A stretch of 64,000 nt of DNA, from the NCBI RefSeq assembly GCF_002949735.1, contig NZ_CP026681.1, forward strand, positions 248,001-312,000. Reading direction: 5' to 3'. Below, one piece after another: positions 39,101-47,072 of this stretch. Made by a program: the position numbers and the translations under genes. Within the stretch, counting starts at the first letter, position 1. Each line of letters opens with the position of its first letter. This stretch comes from Nostoc sp. 'Peltigera membranacea cyanobiont' N6 (GTDB taxonomy: Bacteria > Cyanobacteriota > Cyanobacteriia > Cyanobacteriales > Nostocaceae). Below the pieces are notes generated by a model, which worked only from the letters and a program-made list of their open reading frames with translations, searched no databases and had not been told where the DNA came from.

Positions 39101-41500
39101 ATTTACCGTCAGTTCGTACTGATTTTGCCAGCAGTCGGGCTGGAGTAACTCTATCCCAGTTTGCAGATAAACCCTTGCGGCTGTGTAGGCGGTAGCACTT
39201 CTGGCTTTCGTTCCAGCTTTCAAATTCAGTTGTGCTAGCGCTTCTTGCTCGCTCGGTTGTGTGAGTAATGCCCGTCCCCGGTTCAGGTGTCCGACAATAT
39301 CAAACAGCTTTTCTGCTTGCTCTGTTTCCGAGAGCTTTTGCTGAAGTAGCTGTCCAATTTGCAGGTGGGTTGCTTGTTTGTTGTCATCAGGAATCAGAGA
39401 ATAGGCGGCTTGCTGGACGCGATCGTGTAAAAATCGATAGGTTGGATTAACTGTATCCTCTGAGTCAGACTGTTGTGTACCCTGAAAAAACTTGTAAATC
39501 TGACTCGTGGGTAAAATCAAGCCTTCTTGCAAAGCTTTCCACAATGCTGTTGCGGCATCGATTGAAGAAAATTCTGAAACTATAGCCAATGTCTCTAAAT
39601 CAAATTGAGCGCCAATACAGGCAGCAAGTTTGAGGACATTTTGGGTTGCATCGGGCAACTTTTGCAATTGCATTGCCATAAACTCGACTACATCATCAGT
39701 GAGCGAGAGCAATTTCACTGCTGCAATATCGCACTGCCAATGTCCTACATTGAAGTCATAAGCAACGTAGCCATCCTGATGCAAAGCTTTGAGAAATTGG
39801 GTAGCAAAGAACGGGTTGCCTTTGGTTTTTTGATAAACTAACTCACTCAAAGGTTGCGCTGTGATTGTGGAACAACTGAGGGTGTCGGCAACCAAAAGAT
39901 TGATATGAGATTGACTTAAAGGGGCCAGAATTAGAGTGCTGATGGTTGCTGAGTCTTTCTTCATCTCCTCTAATGTCAGCATTAAGGGATGAGCCGGAAA
40001 GACTTCGTTATCTCGGTATGCCCCAATCAGCAGCAGATAACCCATCTCGCTTTGACTCATCAACACTTGCATCAAGCTTAGTGAAGCGGAATCTGCCCAC
40101 TGCAAGTCATCGAGAAACATTACCAAAGGATGCTGCTGTGTAGCGAACAGGGCTATGAACTTGCTAAATAACAAGTTGAAGCGGTTTAAAGCAGCACTAC
40201 CACCGAGTTCTGGGGCTGCTGGCTGTTTGCCGATAATTTGCTCTAGTTCGGGAATGACATCTATTAAAACTTGCCCATTTTCACCTAAAGCAGACAAGAT
40301 TTTCTCTTTCCACTGCAACAGTTGAGTATCGCTTTCACTCAGCAATTGCTCCATCAAGTCACGAAAAGCCTGGACAAAAGCACTCAAAGGAATGTTGCGG
40401 TTGAACTGGTCATATTTACCTTTGATGAAGTAGCCGCACTGTCGCACAATCGGTTTATGAACTTCGTTGACAACTGCGGTTTTGCCAATTCCAGAAAACC
40501 CAGCTACCAGCATCATTTCTGTTGCGCCATTACTGACTCTTTCAAAGGCTTGCAATAGAGTTGATACCTCGGTTTCTCGTCCATAGAGTTTATCAGGGAT
40601 GATGAAGCGATCGCACACATCCCTTTGTGCAATTTCAAAAGCACTTATTATACCATTAAATTGTAGCTGATGTAAACAATTTTCTAAATCAAACTTCAGT
40701 CCCAACGCACTCTGATATCTATCTTCCGCATTCTTTGTCATCAATTTCATCACGATATCTGAAATCACCTGCGGTATCTGATCTCTGATAACTAAAGGAG
40801 GTTGTTTTGCAATATGAGAATGTACCAACTCCATTGGATCGTTTGATTGAAATGGCAAAACTCCAGTAAGTAACTCGTAGAAAGTCACACCCAGAGAATA
40901 AAAATCAGTTCGGTAATCAATCCCCCGATTCATTCTCCCCGTTTGTTCTGGGGAAATATAAGCAAGTGTCCCTTCTAAGACATTGGGGTTGATGAGTGTC
41001 TGCGTTTCCCGTGGTAGTAAGGAGGCGATACTAAAGTCGATTAATTTAACTTGTTTGGTTTCTGGATTAATTAAAATATTGGCAGGTTTGATGTCTTTAT
41101 GAATAATTCGCTCCCGATACAATATATCTAAAATGTTGCAGAGTGCGATCGCAATTCGTAAAAACTCTTCACTAGAGGCGATATATCGCGTCTGGTCAGA
41201 GGTGAAATAATCTTTGAGAGAAATCCCGCCAAAGTCTTCCATCACCAACGCATAGCCATTTTGGTACGCTTCCAGGCTATGAGTTTGAACGATCGGGGGT
41301 GAGTTAAGATTTTTGGTAATGGTGTACTGATTGCGAAACGACAAGAGTTCAGAGAAGCTGGGATAAGGATTTTTCAGCAGTTTAATCACTACTGGTAATG
41401 AGTCAGTCTCTCGATACCCTCGATAAACTACGGTTCTCGAACCATTGTATAGTTCTTCACTGATGCGATATCCGGGAATACTAACACGATTGCTGACCAT
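36104..41500 (-). CDS. HstK-type dual kinase (1798 aa); helical type II, HK type B
   Basis: Compact member without PAS. Kinase about 10-275, ATPase with Walker A Lys near 337, type II helical region, a Ser-rich linker (TSTSSATSSSSVS), common-type GAF (about 1367-1497) and histidine kinase type B with H1546 in HEMNNPLGF. It differs from the gene at 11852 mainly in lacking the PAS and carrying the other kinase type, so the exchange point lies near the SEKMSALGN segment. Several ATPase-region codons differ from the other copies (for example NRFNLLFSKFIALFATQQHP), making this the most diverged ATPase of the set. The kinase domain contains part of the palindrome at 41172-41195. Confidence 0.92.
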   Translation of the reverse strand: MVSNRVSIPGYRISEELYNGSRTVVYRGYRETDSLPVVIKLLKNPYPSFSELLSFRNQYTITKNLNSPPIVQTHSLEAYQNGYALVMEDFGGISLKDYFTSDQTRYIASSEEFLRIAIALCNILDILYRERIIHKDIKPANILINPETKQVKLIDFSIASLLPRETQTLINPNVLEGTLAYISPEQTGRMNRGIDYRTDFYSLGVTFYELLTGVLPFQSNDPMELVHSHIAKQPPLVIRDQIPQVISDIVMKLMTKNAEDRYQSALGLKFDLENCLHQLQFNGIISAFEIAQRDVCDRFIIPDKLYGRETEVSTLLQAFERVSNGATEMMLVAGFSGIGKTAVVNEVHKPIVRQCGYFIKGKYDQFNRNIPLSAFVQAFRDLMEQLLSESDTQLLQWKEKILSALGENGQVLIDVIPELEQIIGKQPAAPELGGSAALNRFNLLFSKFIALFATQQHPLVMFLDDLQWADSASLSLMQVLMSQSEMGYLLLIGAYRDNEVFPAHPLMLTLEEMKKDSATISTLILAPLSQSHINLLVADTLSCSTITAQPLSELVYQKTKGNPFFATQFLKALHQDGYVAYDFNVGHWQCDIAAVKLLSLTDDVVEFMAMQLQKLPDATQNVLKLAACIGAQFDLETLAIVSEFSSIDAATALWKALQEGLILPTSQIYKFFQGTQQSDSEDTVNPTYRFLHDRVQQAAYSLIPDDNKQATHLQIGQLLQQKLSETEQAEKLFDIVGHLNRGRALLTQPSEQEALAQLNLKAGTKARSATAYTAARVYLQTGIELLQPDCWQNQYELTVNLYVAAAEASYLNGDIEGMEQLAAVVLPQAQTILDKVKIYEVKIAERTSQNQMLEAIAIGIEALAQLGVDMPTAADETKISSALQQIHEQLSGREIAELVELPAMSDRTAQAAMQLLRLLFSPLYTIKRELLPMFSAKMVLLSLEFGNTPASTIGYVVYGMVLWIFFGDVETGYRFGQLALSVLDVLNAQSMKSFTFALFGGFIQPYKEALRAALLTTKEGYKAGMETGDFHSSGYNILCYAYFSLFSGIELDLLEPELAAYSAALVEIKQGSTVTFVDIARQTVQNLRETVSQSDRLIGTAYDETVMLPQHQQNNQLTEMATLYIYKLLLAYCFGNYPAAFEYLTQLKSCWMVLSGLVLIPIFHFYAALTHLAVFPTQSEVEQAELLAAIVTHQTALHQWGHNAPMNYLHKWYLVEAERCRVLGEKVTASEYYDRAIALAIEHQFINEAALANELTAKFYLEWGKERIAQEYMTEAYYGYARWGAKAKVADLEKRYPQLLAAILQQTRTAFSVNETVFAVGTITSTSSATSSSSVSDTLDLKAILKASQTISGEIELEKLLLSLLSLVIENAGADKCVLMLLRDSRLLIKGSITTGSKPVVLQHLPIEDSQDIPHKLIYKVLHDRQTVVLINANADLTLANDPYIMRQQPQSILCSPILHQGKLLGILYLENNLATGAFTSDRVELLNLLCAQAAISLENARLYERSQQYAQQLEQALHNLQNAQLQIIQSEKMSALGNLVAGVAHEMNNPLGFIAASLKQAKPTFTDITEHLKLYQETLPDKSEQILDHAEEIDLEYSLSDLPKMLDSMTMACDRLKNISTSLRTFSRADQDYKVPFNIHQGIDSTILILKHRLKANEHRPDIEVVTNYDNLPQIECFPGQLNQVFMNLLANAIDALEESNYGRSFEEVKANPNCITITTSIENNLVKIAILDNGKGMSEQVKYKIFDHLFTTKAVGKGTGLGLAIARQIVEETHGGKLSFNSALGQGTEFIIEIPV
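41172..41195. repeat. In-frame near-palindrome in the kinase domain
   Basis: The right half TATCGCGTCTGG is perfect, and the left half CTAGAGGCGATA has two mismatches to its complement. It sits at the same codons as the 59261-59284 palindrome. Confidence 0.65.
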
Positions 41501-41504
41501 GCTG

Positions 41505-41550
41505 CTAAATTTTGAAGATTTCCAGATTTAGTATTCCCAGATATCTGAAG
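41505..41550 (-). promoter_or_regulatory. 46-bp spacer element before the gene at 36104
   Basis: CTAAAT/ATTTAG stem (6 bp, weakest of the intact set) ending 4 nt from the ATG, with a perfect CAGATATCTG at 41538-41547. The spacer is 74 bp. Confidence 0.72.
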
Positions 41551-41574
41551 TTGTTTACCAAAAATCACTAAAAA

Positions 41575-44500
41575 TTATCCCGGAATTTCAATGATAAATT
41601 CGGTTCCTTCACCCAAAACAGAGTTAAAACTCAATTTCCCGCCGTGGGTTTCTTCCACAATTTGACGAGCGATCGCCAACCCCAACCCCGTCCCTTTACC
41701 CACAGCTTTCGTAGTAAACAAATGGTCAAATATTTTTGATTTGATTTGTTCATTCATCCCCTTCCCATTATCAGCGATCGCAATTTTTATCATTTCATTT
41801 TCGACCGATGTTTGAATGGTTATGCAGTTAGGATTCGCTTGAACTTCTGCAAAACTGCGTCCCTGATTAGATTCTTCTAAGGCATCAATAGCATTAGCCA
41901 AAATATTCATAAATACCTGATTTAGTTGCCCAGGAAAGCATTCTACTTGAGGTAAATTACCATATTTGGTGACAACTTCAATCGCTGGACGAGTCTCCGA
42001 AGCTTTGAGGCGATGGCGTAAAATCAAGATGGTGCTATCAATGCCTTCGTGGAGATTGAAGGTTTGTTTTTGGTCGCTATCGGCACGGGAGAAAGTGCGG
42101 AGACTCTTGCTGATAGACTTGATGCGATCGCCACCATCTTTCATCGCTCTGATTAATTTGGGTAAATCATCCCGTAAATATTCCAGGTCGATTGTCTCTA
42201 ATTCCTCTGCAATGGTGGGGCTGGGTTGCGGGAATTCCTCTTGATAGAGGTCAATCAGTCCAAATAGGTCATTGATGGAATTTTGGACAGCGGCAACGTT
42301 GCCAATAATACAGCCAACGGGATTGTTGATTTCGTGGGCAACTCCGGCGACTAAGTTACCGAGTGCAGACATTTTTTCACTTTGAACTATTTGGAGTTGG
42401 GCATTTTGCAGATTGTTTAATGCCTGTTCTAGTTGTTGGGCATATTGCTGCGATCGCTCATAAAGTCGAGCATTTTCCAAAGAAATCGCGGCTTGAGTGC
42501 AGAGTAAGTTGAGCAGTTCGACGCGATCGCTGGTGAACGCCCCCGTTGCTAAATTATTTTCTAGATATAAAATGCCCAGCAACTTCCCTTGATGCAAAAT
42601 CGGGCTACACAAGATACTTTTGGGCTGCTGACGGATGATATAGGGGTCATTGGCTAAGGTGCGATCGGCACTTGCATCAACTATTACAGCAGTTTGCTTG
42701 TCATGCTTGACTTTGTAAATCAGTCTGTGGGGAATGTCCTGGCTATCTTCAATGGGAATACGCTGCAAGACAACTGGCTTTGAACCTATGGTAATTGACC
42801 CTTTGATTAACAGGTGCGAGTCTCGCAAGAGCATTAACACGCATTTATCAGCCCCCGCATTTTCGATGACGATTGAAAGCAACGATGAGAGTAGATTTTC
42901 CAGTTCGATTTCACCGGAAATAGTATGAGAAGCTTTGAGAATAGTAGCTAAATCTAAAGCCAGAGAAACATTAGTACTGGATATGGCCGAACTGCTGGAG
43001 GTGACACTACCCAATGTGAACAGAGTTTCGTGAGTGGAGAGAGGAGAACGGGTTTGCTCTAATATAGGTCTAAGTAGTTGCGGATAGCGAGCTTCTAGGT
43101 CAGCGACTTTGGCTTTTGCACCCCAACGAGAGTATGCATAGTAGGCTTCAATCATGTAGTCCCCAGCAATGCGCTGTCTGCCCCAATCTAGGTAGAATTT
43201 TGCTGCCAGTTCGTTAGCAAGTGCTTCTTCTTGGGTATATTCGTTAGCTTTGGCTAGAGTTATCGCCTTATCGTAAAACTCAATTGCTTCGGCTTTTTGT
43301 CCTAACACTCGGCATTTTTCTGCCGCTACCAAATCAACCTTATGTTGATAATTCATGGGTGCATGATACGCCCATTGCTGTAATTTGGTTTGGTTTTCTG
43401 TTACACCCTGCAATACTTCTGATGCTGCATCTAACTGTGGATTTAATTGTGCCAAAGTTAGCAGAGAATCATAAAGATAAAATACTGGTTCGGTGACTAA
43501 TCCCGCACCAGCCATAAAATAGCGCCTGACTTCAATAGCATGATTTTTCGCTGGCTCAATTTCTTCAAACAAGAAACAAAGCATTAGTTTATATAAATGG
43601 AAAATATACAATCCATATCCATCTTTGGCAGACTCTAGCTGCTGGAGAAATTCTATTTCTTCAAAGGCTTTTCCAGACAAAAGGGTGGTATGTTCTGCAA
43701 CACCCAGCAAATTTAAAACAGGTTGCCAATAAATCCGACAATAATTTGCGGTTGTCAATTGATTTAATTGCATCAAACTATGACAGTAGGCGGAAATATC
43801 CTGCTCTAAGGTAGCCAGGGGTTGACTGCTCCAAAAAGAATTGAGACAAAAACTGTGACCATTGTACCCAGCAAGTACCAAGTTCCCAAATTCTATGGCA
43901 GTGGTGTAACCTTCTTGCAAGAGGGGTAGTGTTTCTTGAATGTGAGAGTTGCGGTGTACAACAAATAACCCCAAGATCATCAAAACATCTGTTTTACTTG
44001 CTTTGGCATCGAGTTTTGAAATAATCTGGAGTGCCAGAGAAGCAAACTGCGATCCTGTATCCACGACTTGGAAGAAATTGCAGAGAATATTGGCATAGTT
44101 CGCATAGCCGAAAGCAGAAGTCGATGTGTTACCGTACTGAATTGATAGTTTAACGGACAAAGTATTCAGCAATGGGTACAGCGCAGAGCCAGTGAGGTAA
44201 GCTGCTGGGCTGATGATATTGACAATTTGAAGAGTACCGAGTTTTTCTGCATCGGTCATTTCAGGCAAGTGAACCAAATCAGCGATTTCCCGATCTCCAA
44301 TGAGTTCCTTAATCTGTTGGATTTCCTGTTGAATATCTGATGGTGTCGGTGTTTCAGGAAAGGTTATACCAAGCTGTTGTAAGATTGGTTGGGCGATCGC
44401 GATCGCTGATGTCAGTTTACTTTGGGAAATATGAGATTGAATTCTAATGCAGTAAACATTGACTTTTTCAGGTAAGGAGTGTGCCTGTTGAATGACAATA

Positions 44501-46998
44501 TCAATGAACTGTTCCATCGCCTCAAAGTTACCATTTAGCATTGCTACTTCCGCAGCTAATTCATATAAGGCGAGGGTCATTTCATACTGCTGCTGCCAAG
44601 TATTTTCTGCCAACAAAGACAATCCCACTGTCGCATATTCACGCGCTGCTTGATAGGCGGTTGAAGTTTTGGCTTTGCGACAGGCAATTAAATTGAGTCC
44701 AGCTAATTCTTCTCGTTCTGTTGGTTGGGTAATTAAAACAGTTCCGTGATTTAATTGATTGACGATTTCAAAAATCCGGTCAACTCTAGCTTGTGCGGAA
44801 ATCTGTTGTAGAAGCAGTTGTCCAATTTGGTAATGAGTCGTTTGTTTTTGGTCATCGGGAATTAGGGAATAGGCTGCTTGTTGAACGCGATCGTGCAAAA
44901 ATTTATAAGAAACTGTCATTTCTCCATTGTCATTGGTCATTTGTTTTTGACTATCTACTAATGACAGATGACTAATGACTAATGACTCTTGTTGATAAAA
45001 CTTATAAACATCACTGAGCGGTAAAATCAAACCTTCTTGCAATGCTTTCCATAAATTGGCTGCGGTTTCTACCTCTAAGTGTTCTGAAACAATTGCTAAT
45101 GTTGTTAGATCGAACTGATTGCCAATACAAGCGGCTAACTTCAGAATATTCTGGGTTGCTAAGGGTAACTTCTCTAACTGCAACGCCATAAATTCTACGA
45201 CATCATCGGTCAAGGCTTGTTGATTAATTTTGGATAGATCGCATTGCCAACAGCCTAACTCCAAGTTAAATTGAATGAGATTTTCTTCGTGTAGGGCTTT
45301 GAGAAATTGGGTGGCAAAAAATGGGTTGCCTTTAGTTTTTTGATAGACTAATTGTGAAAGGGGTAATGCCAAATTTTCTGTACTCTTTAGGGTATCAGCG
45401 ACTAATTGATTGATTTGGGATTGACTCAGGGGTGTTAAAGTAATAGTATTAATGACTGCTTGTTTTTTTTGGATTTCGCTCAAAGTCAGCATTAATGGAT
45501 GGGCTGGATTGACTTCATTATCCCGATAAGCACCAATGATGAAAAGATGACCTGTATCAGCCATTAATAGCTGCATCAACTTTAATGATGCTGAATCAGC
45601 CCATTGTAAATCATCTAAAAACATCACTAATGGATGTTCGGCGCTAGTAAAGACTTGGGTGAATTTTTGAAACAATAAATTAAAGCGATTTTGGGCTGCC
45701 GTTCCTGATAATTCTACTGCTGGTGATTGTTCGCCAATGATTTTTTCTAATTCGGGAATGACTTCAATAATTACCTGACCGTTCTCTCCAACAGTTTCTA
45801 ATATTTGATTTTTCCATTGCTCTAGTTCGACATCACTTTCGGTTAACAATTGCCCCATTAAATCCCGAAATGCTTGTACAAAAGCAGAGAAGGGAATATT
45901 GCGTTGAAATTGGTCATATTTCCCTTTGATGAAGTAGCCGCGTTGCCGAACAATTGGTTTATGAACTTCGTTGACAACGGCGGTTTTCCCAATCCCTGAA
46001 AAACCTGCTACCAGCATCATTTCTGTTGCACCAAGACTGACTCGCTCAAATGCTTGCAGTAAAGTTTCTGCTTCGATTTCTCGTCCGTAGAGTTTGTCGG
46101 GAATGATGAAGCGATCGCACACATCCCGTTGCCCAATTTCAAAACTTTGAATTTCACCAGAAACTTGTAGTTGATGTAAACAATTTTCTAAATCAAACTT
46201 CAGTCCCAATGCACTTTGATATCTGGATTCGGCATTTTTTGCCATCAATTTCATGACAATATCACAAATAACTTGGGGAATCTCTTCTCTATTGCCTAAA
46301 AGTGGTGGAAGTTTAGCAATATGAGAATGTACCAACTCCATCGGATCGTTTGATTCAAATGGTAAAACTCCCGTAAGTAATTCGTAGAATGTCACACCCA
46401 AAGAATAGAAATCTGTGCGGTAATCAATCCCCCGATTCATCCTCCCCGTTTGTTCTGGGGAAATATAAGCTAGTGTCCCTTCTAAAACATTAGGATTGAC
46501 AAGTGTCTGCGTTTCTCGTGGTAGTAAAGATGCAATACTAAAGTCGATTAACTTAACTTGTTTGGTTTCGGGATTAATTAAAATATTGGCTGGTTTGATA
46601 TCTTTATGAATAATCCGCTCTCGATACAATATATCTAAGGTATTGCAGAGTGCGATCGCAATTTCTAAAAACTCCTGTAGAGATTGCCCCCTTCCCTTAA
46701 CTTCCCAATCCTTGAGAGAAATTCCCCCAAAGTCTTCCATCACCAGCGCATAGCCATTTTGGTATGCTTGGAGGCTGTAGGTTTGGACAATCAGGGGAGA
46801 GTTGAGATTTTTAGCAATGGTGTATTGATTCCGAAACGACAAGAGTTCGTTAAAATCTGGATATGGATTTTTCAGCAGTTTAATGGCTACAGGTAATGAG
46901 TCAGTCTCTCGATAGCCGCGATAAACTACGGTTCTCGAACCAGTGTAGAGTTCTTCGCTGATGCGATATCCGGGAATACTGACAAGAGTGCTAACCAT
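41575..46998 (-). CDS. HstK-type dual kinase (1807 aa); helical type I, common GAF, HK type A
   Basis: Family backbone without PAS. Distinctive combination: helical region of type I (as at 6383 and 28833) but common GAF (about 1379-1506) and histidine kinase type A with H1555. The kinase domain has LKDWEVKGRGQSLQEFL where other copies have the palindrome-derived TRYIAS segment. Walker A Lys is near 336. A heptamer-type repeat (44912-44988) encodes SLVISHLSLVDSQKQMTNDNG. The 138-bp tract 42120-42257 is identical to 6928-7065 in the gene 35 kb away, direct evidence of sequence exchange between non-adjacent copies. Downstream neighbour is 74 bp away on the same strand. Confidence 0.92.
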   Translation of the reverse strand: MVSTLVSIPGYRISEELYTGSRTVVYRGYRETDSLPVAIKLLKNPYPDFNELLSFRNQYTIAKNLNSPLIVQTYSLQAYQNGYALVMEDFGGISLKDWEVKGRGQSLQEFLEIAIALCNTLDILYRERIIHKDIKPANILINPETKQVKLIDFSIASLLPRETQTLVNPNVLEGTLAYISPEQTGRMNRGIDYRTDFYSLGVTFYELLTGVLPFESNDPMELVHSHIAKLPPLLGNREEIPQVICDIVMKLMAKNAESRYQSALGLKFDLENCLHQLQVSGEIQSFEIGQRDVCDRFIIPDKLYGREIEAETLLQAFERVSLGATEMMLVAGFSGIGKTAVVNEVHKPIVRQRGYFIKGKYDQFQRNIPFSAFVQAFRDLMGQLLTESDVELEQWKNQILETVGENGQVIIEVIPELEKIIGEQSPAVELSGTAAQNRFNLLFQKFTQVFTSAEHPLVMFLDDLQWADSASLKLMQLLMADTGHLFIIGAYRDNEVNPAHPLMLTLSEIQKKQAVINTITLTPLSQSQINQLVADTLKSTENLALPLSQLVYQKTKGNPFFATQFLKALHEENLIQFNLELGCWQCDLSKINQQALTDDVVEFMALQLEKLPLATQNILKLAACIGNQFDLTTLAIVSEHLEVETAANLWKALQEGLILPLSDVYKFYQQESLVISHLSLVDSQKQMTNDNGEMTVSYKFLHDRVQQAAYSLIPDDQKQTTHYQIGQLLLQQISAQARVDRIFEIVNQLNHGTVLITQPTEREELAGLNLIACRKAKTSTAYQAAREYATVGLSLLAENTWQQQYEMTLALYELAAEVAMLNGNFEAMEQFIDIVIQQAHSLPEKVNVYCIRIQSHISQSKLTSAIAIAQPILQQLGITFPETPTPSDIQQEIQQIKELIGDREIADLVHLPEMTDAEKLGTLQIVNIISPAAYLTGSALYPLLNTLSVKLSIQYGNTSTSAFGYANYANILCNFFQVVDTGSQFASLALQIISKLDAKASKTDVLMILGLFVVHRNSHIQETLPLLQEGYTTAIEFGNLVLAGYNGHSFCLNSFWSSQPLATLEQDISAYCHSLMQLNQLTTANYCRIYWQPVLNLLGVAEHTTLLSGKAFEEIEFLQQLESAKDGYGLYIFHLYKLMLCFLFEEIEPAKNHAIEVRRYFMAGAGLVTEPVFYLYDSLLTLAQLNPQLDAASEVLQGVTENQTKLQQWAYHAPMNYQHKVDLVAAEKCRVLGQKAEAIEFYDKAITLAKANEYTQEEALANELAAKFYLDWGRQRIAGDYMIEAYYAYSRWGAKAKVADLEARYPQLLRPILEQTRSPLSTHETLFTLGSVTSSSSAISSTNVSLALDLATILKASHTISGEIELENLLSSLLSIVIENAGADKCVLMLLRDSHLLIKGSITIGSKPVVLQRIPIEDSQDIPHRLIYKVKHDKQTAVIVDASADRTLANDPYIIRQQPKSILCSPILHQGKLLGILYLENNLATGAFTSDRVELLNLLCTQAAISLENARLYERSQQYAQQLEQALNNLQNAQLQIVQSEKMSALGNLVAGVAHEINNPVGCIIGNVAAVQNSINDLFGLIDLYQEEFPQPSPTIAEELETIDLEYLRDDLPKLIRAMKDGGDRIKSISKSLRTFSRADSDQKQTFNLHEGIDSTILILRHRLKASETRPAIEVVTKYGNLPQVECFPGQLNQVFMNILANAIDALEESNQGRSFAEVQANPNCITIQTSVENEMIKIAIADNGKGMNEQIKSKIFDHLFTTKAVGKGTGLGLAIARQIVEETHGGKLSFNSVLGEGTEFIIEIPG
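44912..44988. repeat. In-frame TAATGACT-type repeat
   Basis: Consecutive AATGACT-like units, with related GTCATTTG sequence on the other side. It is inserted at the same codons as 33911-33983 and encodes a similar peptide with different residues in the middle. Confidence 0.75.
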
Positions 46999-47002
46999 AC
47001 TG

Positions 47003-47048
47003 CTAAATCCTTAAGATTTCCAGGTTTAGTATTCCCAGATATCTGAAG
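47003..47048 (-). promoter_or_regulatory. 46-bp spacer element before the gene at 41575
   Basis: CTAAATCC faces AGGTTTAG here, so the stem has one internal mismatch. A perfect CAGATATCTG lies at 47036-47045. The element ends 4 nt from the ATG and the spacer is 74 bp. Confidence 0.7.
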
Positions 47049-47072
47049 CGTGTTTAACATTAAATACAAAAC

